Notes: generated by a model from the sequence alone, not told the origin. DNA of 64,000 nucleotides from Terrimonas sp. (GCF_003075435.1 NZ_QCZJ01000010.1:1-64000), one strand, 5' to 3'. Shown: positions 33,614 through 42,988, counted from the first letter of the stretch. Made by a program: numbers and translations.

Positions 33614-34740
33614 TATCTCCCTAATAAACGATGCTCCACAATTGCTTTTTTCATCTGGCGGGGATTAATTGTTCCCTGCTTTGCATATACAATTTTACCT
33701 CCCGGTTCTACCAATATAGTATAGGGTAAAGCTCCCTGCCATTTAGGATCAATGGCCTCGATCATTTTATATTTATCGTCCTCCGAAAAAATATAATTGG
33801 TATTGGATGCCTGCTGGCTTTTAAGAAACTTCAATGCTTTATCTTTTTTGGAAAGATTATCCGCGCTGATGCTTATAAATTCAAAATCTCTTTTCCGGTA
33901 CATCCGGTTTATGGTGATGAACTCCGGAAATTCAGTTACACACGGGCCGCACCATGTTGCCCACACATTAATAAGCCTGAGCTTGTCGCTGTTGTTTTGC
34001 AATAGTTCTTTTATGCCTTTCTCATCTATTTCATTCAGCTCAACAGGCTCTTTAGCCCACGCTTCTTTTGCTTTGGTGATCCAGTCGCTTTTTTCAATCC
34101 ATTTTACCGAGCAGCCAAAAACTTTGGTGGTAGCAGGGTTTATTTCCTGGTTTGAAAGTAATGCTTCAACCGCGTTTTTAGTATCGTGGTTTTTGGGTGT
34201 TTTTGCAGGATCTTCAACATCGTCTATACGTCCCTGGTAGCGAAGCTTGCGGCTTTTATCAAATATAAACACATGCGGTGTGGTAACCGGTCCGTAAGCT
34301 TTCGCAGCTTCTTCTTTATCCCCATCATACAGGTAAGGGAAATTGAATCCCTTTTCTTTTGCCCGTATTTTCATTTCTTCAAAAGAATCACTGAGATCGG
34401 TATAATCCAGCTCACTTAATGTAATAGATGCCGGGTCGTTGGGCATAATAGCTACAACGGCTACACTCTTATCTGAGTACTCTTTGGTGAGTTTAATAAT
34501 GCGGTCTTCATAAGCCTGTGCTGTGGGGCAATGGTTGCAGGTGAATATTATAACCAGTACATCTTTGTTTTTAAAAGAAGAAAGCGAATATGTTTTTCCA
34601 TCAACCGCGGGCAAAGTAAAATCAGGCGCGGATGCACCAATGGCAAGTGTTGGATGCTCCACAAGTGGATTTGAAAATGCAGCAAAGGAGAACGTTAAAA
34701 ACGGCGCAGTTGCAAGGGTAATGAAAATTGATTTTTTCAT
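33607..34740 (-). CDS. Secreted protein with two thioredoxin-fold domains
   Basis: A 377-residue protein with a signal peptide (KKSIFITLATAPFLTFSFAAFS). ATG at 34740 is the start. Domain 1 (about 30-190) is AhpC/TSA-like: IGASAPDFTLPAVDGKTYSL, then TCNHCPTA with a CxxC and GPVTTPHVFIFD with the cis-Pro loop. Domain 2 (about 235-375) is TlpA/ResA-like with WATWCGPC and ALPYTILVEPGGKIVY. Two reducing modules in one chain suggest a periplasmic thiol relay or peroxidase-reductase fusion. It lies 15 bases after the Gfo/Idh/MocA gene on the same strand. Confidence 0.85.
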   Translation of the reverse strand: MKKSIFITLATAPFLTFSFAAFSNPLVEHPTLAIGASAPDFTLPAVDGKTYSLSSFKNKDVLVIIFTCNHCPTAQAYEDRIIKLTKEYSDKSVAVVAIMPNDPASITLSELDYTDLSDSFEEMKIRAKEKGFNFPYLYDGDKEEAAKAYGPVTTPHVFIFDKSRKLRYQGRIDDVEDPAKTPKNHDTKNAVEALLSNQEINPATTKVFGCSVKWIEKSDWITKAKEAWAKEPVELNEIDEKGIKELLQNNSDKLRLINVWATWCGPCVTEFPEFITINRMYRKRDFEFISISADNLSKKDKALKFLKSQQASNTNYIFSEDDKYKMIEAIDPKWQGALPYTILVEPGGKIVYAKQGTINPRQMKKAIVEHRLLGRYY

Positions 34741-34755
34741 AACCAATAACTTTAG

Positions 34756-35841
34756 TTATGCTAAAGTTACAACTTGCCCGCTTAAAACAGACTTGTCGCA
34801 GGCAAACGCAATACGTAAACTATTCACAGCATCCTGCATATGATCAGTAAGATCAATATTTTCATTAATGGCCTTCAGAAAATATCGTTGTTCGCGGTTG
34901 CACAATTCCTGGTGATCAGGCTCATCTGTAAGGTCAATCCATTCATCCGATTTTTTAAATTGCTCATTACTGTCTAATGCGGCATGATGCACCAATAAGG
35001 ATTCTGTTTTGGTGTGCGCTTCTATGGAATCAGACTTGCCTTTTCCCCCGGCGCTTTTTGCGACAATAGATACTGATCCTTTTGGACCAAAAACATCCTT
35101 AATAAAAAAGGCTGTTTCGCTGATCATTGGACCCCATCCGGCTTCATACCAGCCAACAGAACCGTCCTCAAAACGTATCTGTAATTGGCCATAATTATAA
35201 TTACCTGCAGGAATTTCCTCTGTAAGTCTTGCACCAATAGCGTGTACCGCCACCGGTTTTGATCTTACCATCTGGCACATTACATCAATATAATGAACGC
35301 CGCAGTCTACTATCGGGCTAAGACTCTTCATAAGATTGCGGTGAAGCGTCCACATTTTTCCGCTGCTTTGCTGATTCAGGTTCATACGCATCACCAAAGG
35401 CTTGCCCATTTGTTGTGAAAGCTCAATAAATTTTTCCCATGAAGGGTGATGACGAAGAATGTACCCGATCACCAGCTTTTTATTTGCTTTAACGGCAGCG
35501 GCAACTACCCGTTCAGAACCTTCCACTGTATCTGCCAAAGGTTTTTCTACAAATACATGGCAACCGTTTTCGAAGGCTTTTATGGCAAAAGCTTCATGTG
35601 TATCGGGGTAAGTTGATATGCTGACCGCATCAGGTTTTGTTGCTTCCAGGGCTGCATAATAATCATCAAACAATGCATACTTACCGCCTAACTTTTCGTT
35701 CAATACTTTTTTGGTATCTCCCCCCGAAACCAATCCGCATATTTCAAATTCATCCATGTTGTGGTATGCTGTTGCATGGGATGCGCCCATGTTTCCGCAT
35801 CCTGCTACCAGTACCCTGAGCTTATTTGATGTATCAGCCAT
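34756..35841 (-). CDS. Gfo/Idh/MocA-family oxidoreductase
   Basis: A 361-residue protein. The Rossmann motif is LVAGCGNMGASHA (about 10-22) and the EKP signature is VFVEKPLAD (about 95-103). The C-terminal domain has GYILRHHPSWEKFIEL, QSSGKMWTLHRNLMKSLSPIVDCGVHYIDVM and GWYEAGWGPMISE, typical of sugar dehydrogenases. The substrate is unknown. It follows the SemiSWEET gene by one base, so the two are probably co-translated; this links a small sugar porter with a sugar dehydrogenase. Confidence 0.9.
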   Translation of the reverse strand: MADTSNKLRVLVAGCGNMGASHATAYHNMDEFEICGLVSGGDTKKVLNEKLGGKYALFDDYYAALEATKPDAVSISTYPDTHEAFAIKAFENGCHVFVEKPLADTVEGSERVVAAAVKANKKLVIGYILRHHPSWEKFIELSQQMGKPLVMRMNLNQQSSGKMWTLHRNLMKSLSPIVDCGVHYIDVMCQMVRSKPVAVHAIGARLTEEIPAGNYNYGQLQIRFEDGSVGWYEAGWGPMISETAFFIKDVFGPKGSVSIVAKSAGGKGKSDSIEAHTKTESLLVHHAALDSNEQFKKSDEWIDLTDEPDHQELCNREQRYFLKAINENIDLTDHMQDAVNSLRIAFACDKSVLSGQVVTLA

Positions 35842-35842
35842 A

Positions 35843-36100
35843 TTATTTTTTAAAAGAGATTTTAAAATAAAGCATTAATAACGAAAGAAACAGAATGATT
35901 GAGTTGGCAACAATAATCGCAATATCGTGTTTTACTATTCCATAAAACAGCCATGTAGATACATTGGCTATTAAAATAAAAACCATCCATATAGAAAGAT
36001 CACCAACAGATTTGGTTTGCCAGGCTTTGATTACCTGTGGTACAAATGTAACAGATGAAAGCACGGCGCCGAACAAGCCGACGTAATCAATCCATTGCAT
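35843..36100 (-). CDS. SemiSWEET sugar transporter
   Basis: An 85-residue protein with three TM helices (about 6-24, 36-55 and 59-80), one repeat of the SWEET/MtN3 fold. The PQ-loop motif FVPQV (about 19-23) is present in TM1. Two copies make a working pore that moves sugars down their gradient. Length and layout are typical. It lies one base upstream of a Gfo/Idh/MocA gene on the same strand. Confidence 0.88.
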   Translation of the reverse strand: MQWIDYVGLFGAVLSSVTFVPQVIKAWQTKSVGDLSIWMVFILIANVSTWLFYGIVKHDIAIIVANSIILFLSLLMLYFKISFKK

Positions 36101-36161
36101 AATATGATTTTAGGTTTATGGTTTATGGTTCAACAATAAACTACAAACTACAAACTTTCCC

Positions 36162-36974
36162 CTATTTCTCCATTGCCAGCAATACTTCTTCCGTAACGCC
36201 GGTAAATGAAAAACCGCCATCATGGAAAAGGTTCTGCATGGTTACCATTCTTGAAAGATCGCTGAACAGCGATACGCAATAATTGGCGCAATCATCACTG
36301 GTAGCGTTGCCCAGCGGGCTCATTTTTTCGGCATAGGTAATAAAGCCATCAAAGCCTTTTACACCACTGCCGGCTGTTGTTCTGGTAGGAGATTGCGATA
36401 CCGTGTTTATTCTTACTTTCTTTTTTACACCGTAATGGTAACCAAAGCTGCGGGTTACACTTTCCAATAGCGATTTAGCATCTGCCATTTCGCTGTAATG
36501 GGGAAATACACGCTGTGCCGCGATATAGGTAAGGGCAACTACACTACCCCATTCATTAATGGCATCCATATCCCAGGCAGTGCGCAATACACGGTGAAGC
36601 GACATTGCGGATATATCAAGCGTTTTCTGGTTGAAACCATAATCAAGTTCAGTGTAAGATTTCCCCTTTCTTACATTAAGGCTCATACCAATGGAGTGAA
36701 GAATGAAATCTATTTTACCTCCGAAATGTGCTATAGATTCTTCAAACAATTTTTTTAAATCATCCATATTGGTTACATCAGCGCCAATAACAGGAGCATT
36801 TACCGCTTCAGCCAGTTTATTGATCTCGCCCATGCGTAATGCAACAGGCGCATTGGTCAATACAAGTTGTGCACCTTCTTCGTGGCATTTTATCGCGGTT
36901 CTCCAGGCAATGGATTTTTCATCGAGCGCACCGAATATTATTCCTTTCTTTCCTTTCAAAAGATTATAAGACAT
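36162..36974 (-). CDS. fabI: Enoyl-[acyl-carrier-protein] reductase (NADH)
   Basis: A 270-residue short-chain dehydrogenase-type enzyme that reduces trans-2-enoyl-ACP, the last step of each fatty acid elongation cycle. ATG at 36974 gives the normal N-terminus YNLLKGKKGIIFGALDEKSIAW; an upstream ATG adds 12 unlikely residues. The FabI active-site Tyr-x6-Lys is seen as YSEMADAK, and the second Tyr may be that of SYTELDYG. ITYAEKMSPLGNATSDDCANYC and FHDGGFSF complete the family pattern. It is the sole gene between the SemiSWEET and recN genes. Confidence 0.93.
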   Translation of the reverse strand: MSYNLLKGKKGIIFGALDEKSIAWRTAIKCHEEGAQLVLTNAPVALRMGEINKLAEAVNAPVIGADVTNMDDLKKLFEESIAHFGGKIDFILHSIGMSLNVRKGKSYTELDYGFNQKTLDISAMSLHRVLRTAWDMDAINEWGSVVALTYIAAQRVFPHYSEMADAKSLLESVTRSFGYHYGVKKKVRINTVSQSPTRTTAGSGVKGFDGFITYAEKMSPLGNATSDDCANYCVSLFSDLSRMVTMQNLFHDGGFSFTGVTEEVLLAMEK

Positions 36975-37047
36975 ATAGATGATTTTAAAATTGAGCGTAA
37001 AAATAGGCATTCAAAGGGAAGAACCAAACAGGTAAAGCTAACAGCCA

Positions 37048-38703
37048 TTATGATGTCATCATTTCCTTGGCATTTTCCAATGCTGTGATTGTTGGTTTCT
37101 CTCCACTCAGCATTCTTGCAATGGCATCCACTCTTTCCGTGTCAGACAATACTTTTATCTGTGTATTTACTTTTCCTTTCTTCTCCTCTTTATATACAAA
37201 CAGATGCAAATCTGCTTTTGCCGCTATCTGCGGCTGGTGTGTTATCGCTATTACCTGGTGAGCTTTACCAAGGTCTTTCATGATAATACCCACCTGCCTG
37301 GCTGCTTCACCACTTATACCAGAATCAATTTCATCAAATATCAGTGTTGGTAATTGTACGGATGCTGCAACCAGTGATTTTATGCATAACATCAACCGGC
37401 TTAGCTCACCGCCACTGGCAACTTTTTTCAAAGGTTCAAAGCGATTGCTTTTGTTGGCGTCAAACAAAAACGCTATAGCATCTGCACCAAATATATGTAA
37501 AGGGGCTGCTGTTATCTGTACTTTAATGCCTGCATTGGGCATACCTACCTGCGCTAATAGTTTATTGGTTTGTTTTTCAAACGGCGCCACCTGTTTCTCG
37601 CGGTTGGCTGTAAGCGTTTTTGCCAGTTGGGTTACTTCTTTCAGTTGTCCGGCTGCCTGCTTTTCAAGTGCTGCTATGTCTGTATCAAGATGTAAAACTT
37701 TATCTAATTGCTGCTGAATGGTATCCCGTATCACCAATAATTCCGCCGTTGTTTGAACGCCATGTTTTTTCAGTAATTTATACCCTTGTGCAAGCCGGTC
37801 GCTTACCCATTGTATTCTTTCCGCGTCAAAATTGAGCTTATCATTCAGGTTTTCAACTTCAGCGGCTATATCACGCAACTCAATCTGCACAGATTGAAAA
37901 CGATTGATCAGGGCGGGTATGCCAGGGTGAAAATTTTGTACTGATTGTAAAAGATTGGCCAGACTTTTCAATTGTTGCACTACCGGATCATCGCTTTCAT
38001 TAAGCGGGTAACTCACTTTTGAAAGTGTTGATTTTATATTTTCTGCATTGCCTAAAATTTTTAACTCCGCGTCAAGCGCCTCCAGCTCATTTTCTTTTAA
38101 CTGAATATCTTCAAATTCTTTAAATAAGAATTTATTGTAGTCAGACTCCTTCGTAGCGTTTGCCTGGGATTCTTTTAATGCGGCTAATTCCTTTTGTGTA
38201 TTACTATATTCCCTGTATAAAGCCTGGTATTTGCTGATCTGAGCACTATGCCCGGCCAGCGCGTCTATTACCGCCCTCTGAAAATCGTTGTCGCCCAGTT
38301 CAAGTGTATCAAACTGCTGGTGCAGATCTACCAGCAATGAAGTAAGCTGTTTTAATTGAGAGAGGTTAACCGGGGTATCATTTATAAAAGCCCTTGATTT
38401 ACCATTTGCAGCCATTTCTCTCCTTATAATAATTTCCTTTTCCGCATCAAGATCATTTTCTGCCAGGAATTGCTGAATATCTTTTCTTCCTCCTATTAAA
38501 AACATGCCTTCAACAATACATTTTTGCTGCGCATTAAACAGTATGGAACTATCAGCACGCTCTCCGAGTATTAATCCCAATGCACCAACCAGTATACTTT
38601 TCCCTGCCCCGGTTTCACCGGTTATAATATTCAGCTTTTTTGAGAAGAATATCTCAATAGACTCTATGATCGCGTAATTCTGTATGAATAACTTCTGGAG
38701 CAT
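37048..38703 (-). CDS. recN: DNA repair protein RecN
   Basis: A 551-residue SMC-like ATPase for double-strand break repair. The start MLQKLFIQNYAIIESIEIFF leads to the Walker A GETGAGKSILVGAL (about 30-43). A long coiled coil fills the middle. The ABC signature VASGGELSRLMLCIK and Walker B TLIFDEIDSGISGEAA lie near residues 435-470, followed by HQPQIAAKADLHLFVYKEE. Length is typical. It is a single gene, and the next gene upstream is 575 bases away. Confidence 0.95.
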   Translation of the reverse strand: MLQKLFIQNYAIIESIEIFFSKKLNIITGETGAGKSILVGALGLILGERADSSILFNAQQKCIVEGMFLIGGRKDIQQFLAENDLDAEKEIIIRREMAANGKSRAFINDTPVNLSQLKQLTSLLVDLHQQFDTLELGDNDFQRAVIDALAGHSAQISKYQALYREYSNTQKELAALKESQANATKESDYNKFLFKEFEDIQLKENELEALDAELKILGNAENIKSTLSKVSYPLNESDDPVVQQLKSLANLLQSVQNFHPGIPALINRFQSVQIELRDIAAEVENLNDKLNFDAERIQWVSDRLAQGYKLLKKHGVQTTAELLVIRDTIQQQLDKVLHLDTDIAALEKQAAGQLKEVTQLAKTLTANREKQVAPFEKQTNKLLAQVGMPNAGIKVQITAAPLHIFGADAIAFLFDANKSNRFEPLKKVASGGELSRLMLCIKSLVAASVQLPTLIFDEIDSGISGEAARQVGIIMKDLGKAHQVIAITHQPQIAAKADLHLFVYKEEKKGKVNTQIKVLSDTERVDAIARMLSGEKPTITALENAKEMMTS

Positions 38704-39278
38704 ATTAATACGTTACAGGCGCAAGTTAATTGTTAGGGATTTTAAGTCCAACAAAATAAAAAGGATTCTGTAGTGCTAAGCGGTATTGTGTTAATACTTT
38801 TCAAAGTTCGCAATGGGAAAAGTACTGCTACGCCGCTGCGCACTTTGCGTGAAATATAGCTGCCGGCAGACAGGGAGAGGGACGGTGCAGTAGAATAACT
38901 CCAAACTATTATTAACTACCGCATCAGCTGCAAAGCAAAACCATGCGAAGTATTTAAATATTCGTCACGCTTTTAGATTTTCAACCTTCCCCTCACGCAA
39001 TTCGTCAACCTAATTTGAATTTGGGCACCCCTCGCCACTCCGTGGAGAGGGGCCGGGGTGAGGGACAATACAAGTGCAGTTTGAATAAATAAGATATATA
39101 CAGGGTGGCTGCTGTCAGGCAGGTTCACCTGTGCGAGGCGATGACGCCTCGCACAGCACTAATTTGTTATTGCAGGCGCATATAGCCCAGGCGTACAATA
39201 TAGTAGCTGTTTGCAAGGCATGTTGCAATTTAGTATTGCCGTATAAAGGCAGCAAAAAAAGCAGGTATATAAATAAAA
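38704..39278. other. Intergenic region with palindromic repeats
   Basis: No gene can be supported in these 575 bases. They hold the palindromic block at 39026-39063 (CACCCC...GGGGTG around CTCCGTGGAG) and the perfect hairpin at 39129-39156. Confidence 0.6.
39129..39156. repeat. Perfect 12-bp hairpin, intergenic
   Basis: CTGTGCGAGGCG, loop ATGA, CGCCTCGCACAG. The same outer words (CTGTGC...GCACAGCAC) frame the element at 40988-41036, so both belong to one repeat family. Confidence 0.75.
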
Positions 39279-40880
39279 CTATAATGGGGGTAATTTCATT
39301 TCGTTAAACTTGCTTTTTTGTGCGGCAAGCTTTTCAACATCTTCAAGCTTTCTTGCAAGATGCCCGGACAATATTTCGCATTTATCTTTCTTAATCAGTA
39401 CATCGTCTTCTATACGAACACCTATATTCCACCATTTTTTATCGCACTTGCTGCCCTCAGGAATGTAGATACCAGGCTCTACAGTAATCACTTCATTTTC
39501 AAGTAATATATTGTAGTCGCCCCTGTCATGCACATCGAGTCCAAGGTAATGAGAGCACCCATGCGGATAGTAGGTATGTGCTTCTTCTTTGCTTGTGATG
39601 ATCCCTAACTGCAATAAACCTTCGGCAATCACTTCAGAGGCTTTTTTATTGAGATCAGAAAACCTTGTACCTTCCTTGCATAATTTAAAAACTTCTTCCT
39701 GCGCTCTATAAACAAGCTGATAAATGGCTTTCTGCTCAGCAGAGAATTTCCCGTTTGCCGGTAATGTCCTGGTGATGTCTGCGGTATATCCGTGGTATTC
39801 CGCGCCAACATCCATCAATAACAAATCATTATTTAAACGGAGCGCATTATTGCTTTGATAATGTAAAACACACCCGTTTTTACCAGCTCCCACAATAAGC
39901 GGATAACCCTCGTCTTCTGCTCCGTAATACCGGTGAATATACCGGTGAATACCATCTGCTTCATTTTCGCTCATCGCAGAATGCCCGGCTTTAATTACTT
40001 CGGCATGACCTGCAGATGAAATATTAATTGCTTTACGAAGCAAAACAAGCTCTTCCGGGGTTTTAACCTGTCTTAAAGCATCCATGATCTTATTAAAATC
40101 CCCGCACTCATTTTTTTTGCTTTTTATTGCTGTTTGTATTTCACGTAAAGTGATTGAATCCGGTTTTTCCATCAACCGTTGTATATAAATATTATGCTGC
40201 AAATGATCGTTTTCGGCAATGCTACTCTTTAAATAATCAATCACCCGGCTCAAATATTCCGGTTGAACATTTGCGATATTGGAATTCAGTTTTAAATCAT
40301 TCACGCTTAAAGGAATAATACCGCTTTTCTTTTTAAAGCTTTCAATCAGCCCAAACACATCGCATCCGCTTCCATCGTCAGGGGCATCGTTGTATATATA
40401 ATCATATAAAACTGTGTTGAATGCTTTAAAATCTATCGGGAAGTCCTTAAAGTTTTTTGCATCATGGGCAGCTGCAATCCCAAGTTTTTCCTTCACTCCG
40501 TCCGCTCCCAACCTTTTGCCTGTCCACGTTTCCCTGTTAATATCTCTGCTCCTTACAAAAAACAGCTCGTTATAAGATTGGTCGCCATTCTTTTGAAGTT
40601 CTTTGAAGAGCAGCAGCACAGCGCCCGGCTCTTTATACCCGGTCAGATAATACAGATCCGGGTTTTGATGATAGAAATAGGTTACATCATTCGAAAAAGT
40701 TCTTTCCGGAAATGCGAAAATCACAGCAACAGATTTTTCAGGCATCATTTTACGAAATGCCTCTCTTCTGCTATTATGAAATTCTTTTGATAAATAATCA
40801 ACTGGCAGATTATCCTGGGCAGAGGCAATAAACGCAATAAGTATTAATAAAGCCGGCCAGGACACTTTTTTGAAGTCCAT
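39279..40880 (-). CDS. Secreted Xaa-Pro aminopeptidase (M24)
   Basis: A 533-residue peptidase with a signal peptide (VSWPALLILIAFIASAQ); ATG at 40880 is preferred because it starts that peptide. The N-terminal creatinase-like domain has FAFPERTFSNDVTYFYHQNPDLYYLTG. The pita-bread catalytic domain shows the dinuclear metal ligands: D in LLMDVGAEYHGY and ADITRT, H in YYPHGCSHYLGLDVHD, E in VEPGIY and in GVRIEDDVLI. It removes an N-terminal residue preceding proline, here in the periplasm or outside. No operon partner is obvious. Confidence 0.9.
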   Translation of the reverse strand: MDFKKVSWPALLILIAFIASAQDNLPVDYLSKEFHNSRREAFRKMMPEKSVAVIFAFPERTFSNDVTYFYHQNPDLYYLTGYKEPGAVLLLFKELQKNGDQSYNELFFVRSRDINRETWTGKRLGADGVKEKLGIAAAHDAKNFKDFPIDFKAFNTVLYDYIYNDAPDDGSGCDVFGLIESFKKKSGIIPLSVNDLKLNSNIANVQPEYLSRVIDYLKSSIAENDHLQHNIYIQRLMEKPDSITLREIQTAIKSKKNECGDFNKIMDALRQVKTPEELVLLRKAINISSAGHAEVIKAGHSAMSENEADGIHRYIHRYYGAEDEGYPLIVGAGKNGCVLHYQSNNALRLNNDLLLMDVGAEYHGYTADITRTLPANGKFSAEQKAIYQLVYRAQEEVFKLCKEGTRFSDLNKKASEVIAEGLLQLGIITSKEEAHTYYPHGCSHYLGLDVHDRGDYNILLENEVITVEPGIYIPEGSKCDKKWWNIGVRIEDDVLIKKDKCEILSGHLARKLEDVEKLAAQKSKFNEMKLPPL

Positions 40881-40987
40881 ACAACATAATTGATAGTGCA
40901 AGAACGGGATATGCAATGAAAGTAATAAAAATGTACATATTTAAAACAAATCGAACAATTAATATTCAGGACAAACGCATCCCTAAA

Positions 40988-41036
40988 CTGTGCAGGGCAA
41001 GCCTGCCTGACGGCAGTCAGGGGCGCTTTGCACAGC
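40988..41036. repeat. Hairpin repeat carrying an inner 20-nt palindrome
   Basis: CTGTGCAGGGC (40988-40998) and GGCGCTTTGCACAG frame CCTGCCTGACGGCAGTCAGG at 41002-41021. The outer words match the hairpin at 39129. The inner 20-mer matches the insertion in the intron at 25636 at 15 of 20 positions. Confidence 0.65.
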
Positions 41037-41064
41037 ACCACATGGTTCGGAGACCATACATACT

Positions 41065-41090
41065 AAAAAAGGCATCATTTTCATGATGCC
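41065..41090 (-). terminator. Terminator of the zinc-ribbon protein gene
   Basis: On the minus strand GGCATCAT, loop GAAA and ATGATGCC form a perfect eight-bp stem followed by six T. It lies 25 bases after the stop codon. Confidence 0.85.
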
Positions 41091-41114
41091 TCTGATAATA
41101 TTATGTGTAATATT

Positions 41115-41870
41115 CTACTTTGCTTCTATGCTGTTATAAAGGTCTTCGTCAATCAATATACGTCCGCAGTTTTCGCAAACAATAATTTTTTTGCGCTGGC
41201 GTATTTCACTCTGCCTTTGAGGAGGGATTGCGTTGAAGCAACCACCGCAGGCGTCTCTCAATACCGGCACAATGGCTAAACCATTTCTATAGCTTTTGCG
41301 GATACGTTCGTATGAAGCCAGTAAACGTGACTCTACTTTTTCTTTTGCTTCGGCAGCAATAGTGCTGAATTCGTTCTCTTCTTTTTCAGTATCAGCGATA
41401 ATTTTTTCCAGCTCACCTTTCTTATGCTTTAAAACACCATCTTTATTGGCAACCGCTTTTTTAGCGCTTTCCAGTAAGCGGGCTTTATCAGCTATTTCTT
41501 CGTTGGCGTCTTTAATATGTTTTTCCGCAAGTTTTACTTCCAGGTTCTGAAGTTCCATTTCTTTGTTGATGGCTTCAAACTCACGGTTATTTTTTACATT
41601 TTCACTTTGCTTTTCGTATTTCTTTACCAAAGCCTGTGATTCTTTGATCACATTTTTCTTCTGCTCTATAAACTCCTGTATACCGTTTATTTCTTCTTCA
41701 ACGCGGGTTTGTCTTGCATGCAATCCCTGGATTTCATCTTCAAGGTCACGTACTTCCATAGGAAGCTCTCCTTTCAGTATTTTGATCTCATCTAACTTTG
41801 AATCAACTTTTTGGAGAGAAACAAGTGAAGAAAGCTTTTCTTCTACAGAGAATTCTTTTACGTTAGGCAT
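41115..41870 (-). CDS. Coiled-coil protein with C4-type zinc ribbon
   Basis: A 251-residue protein. Residues about 10-180 form a long helical hairpin coiled coil rich in Glu and Lys. The C-terminal zinc ribbon has CGGC (about 207-210) and CENCG (about 232-236) with the typical NAIPPQRQSEIRQR between. This is the zf-RING_7/DUF164 layout of CdsZ/HP0958-like proteins. Known members bind RNA or help flagellar and secretion gene expression in other phyla; the role in Bacteroidota is not set. It follows the Nif3-like gene by 20 bases. Confidence 0.88.
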   Translation of the reverse strand: MPNVKEFSVEEKLSSLVSLQKVDSKLDEIKILKGELPMEVRDLEDEIQGLHARQTRVEEEINGIQEFIEQKKNVIKESQALVKKYEKQSENVKNNREFEAINKEMELQNLEVKLAEKHIKDANEEIADKARLLESAKKAVANKDGVLKHKKGELEKIIADTEKEENEFSTIAAEAKEKVESRLLASYERIRKSYRNGLAIVPVLRDACGGCFNAIPPQRQSEIRQRKKIIVCENCGRILIDEDLYNSIEAK

Positions 41871-41890
41871 ATATGCTTATAGCTTTAATG

Positions 41891-42988
41891 TTAGGCGAAA
41901 TAAACCAGCGGGTTAGTGTTTACCGCCGTTTTAAGGACGGCAAAGGTAGGAAATTTTTCCACCAAAATATCATATAGCAGCTCAATAGTAAATTGTTCAC
42001 TTTCAAAGTGACCTATGTCTGCCAAAACTATCTTTCCGTCGGCATCAAAAAATTCGTGATATTTTATGTCAGCGGTGATATATATATCTGAATTTGCGCC
42101 TAATACATTGGGAATGAGGAAACTACCTGAGCCTCCGCAAAGGGAAACCTTCTGAATTGGGCGGCCTGTTAACGGTGTATGCCTGATAACCTGCAGGTCA
42201 AATTTTTGCTTTATGAGATTTAAAAAGGCTTTTTCTTCCATGGGTTCAGGCAGAGAACCTGTTAAACCGGAGCCGACGCCGGCATGCTGATTGTCCAGGG
42301 CAATAATGTCAAAAGCCGGTTCCTCATAAGGATGGGCGCTTATAAGCGCCGGAATAATACGTGATTGCAGCCAGCCGGGAAATATTACTTCTATCTTCAT
42401 TTCCTTCTCGTAATGAAGCTTATCCTTTTCTCCCACAAAGGGGGTGGTATTGGCGCCCCCTTTAAAAGTGCCGGTTCCTTCTGTATTAAAACTGCATTCA
42501 CTATAATTGCCGATATAGCCGGCACCGGCATCCCATAAAGCCTGTCTCAGCTTTTCCGCATGAGATTGCGGCACGAATGTGTACAATTTTTTCAGAACAG
42601 CATTTTTAGGCAGTAATATTTGCCGGTTTATCAATCCCAGCCGGTCGGCCATCTTGCCATTTACACCGGTAAGTATATTATCGAGATTGGTATGAATGGC
42701 ATAAATGGCAATATCATGTTTGATGGCTTTGATAATAGTGCGCTCTACGTAATTTTTACCGGTAATGCGTTTTAGTCCCCTGAATATAACAGGGTGATGT
42801 GCTATAACCAGGTTGCATTTTTGTGCGATAGCTTCTTCAATTACACTTTCCGTGCTATCGAGTGTGCAGAGTATGCCGGTACATTTTTCTTCGCGATTGC
42901 CGGTAAGCAATCCTGCATTGTCATACGACTCCTGTAATGCCGGGGGCGCAACAGATTCCAAAACGTTAATGATGTCTTTAATTTTCAT
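41891..42988 (-). CDS. Nif3-like dinuclear metal protein
   Basis: A 365-residue Nif3/YbgI-family protein. ATG at 42988 starts the standard N-terminus MKIKDIINVLESVAPPALQESYDNAGLL. Metal ligands are seen in AHHPVIFRG (two His), IHTNLDN (His, Asp), and near the end in DIGHFESEQF (His, Glu). An inserted PII-like domain (about residues 125-235, IEVIFPGWLQSRIIPALISAHPYEEPAFD) is usual in the long form. The family is widespread and possibly a GTP cyclohydrolase-like hydrolase, but its function is not settled. It forms an operon with the zinc-ribbon gene. Confidence 0.9.
   Translation of the reverse strand: MKIKDIINVLESVAPPALQESYDNAGLLTGNREEKCTGILCTLDSTESVIEEAIAQKCNLVIAHHPVIFRGLKRITGKNYVERTIIKAIKHDIAIYAIHTNLDNILTGVNGKMADRLGLINRQILLPKNAVLKKLYTFVPQSHAEKLRQALWDAGAGYIGNYSECSFNTEGTGTFKGGANTTPFVGEKDKLHYEKEMKIEVIFPGWLQSRIIPALISAHPYEEPAFDIIALDNQHAGVGSGLTGSLPEPMEEKAFLNLIKQKFDLQVIRHTPLTGRPIQKVSLCGGSGSFLIPNVLGANSDIYITADIKYHEFFDADGKIVLADIGHFESEQFTIELLYDILVEKFPTFAVLKTAVNTNPLVYFA

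Noticed and set aside
38704-39278. Possible small RNA gene in the gap upstream of recN
   Set aside because: The structure seen consists of known kinds of intergenic palindromes, and no promoter-terminator pair could be supported.
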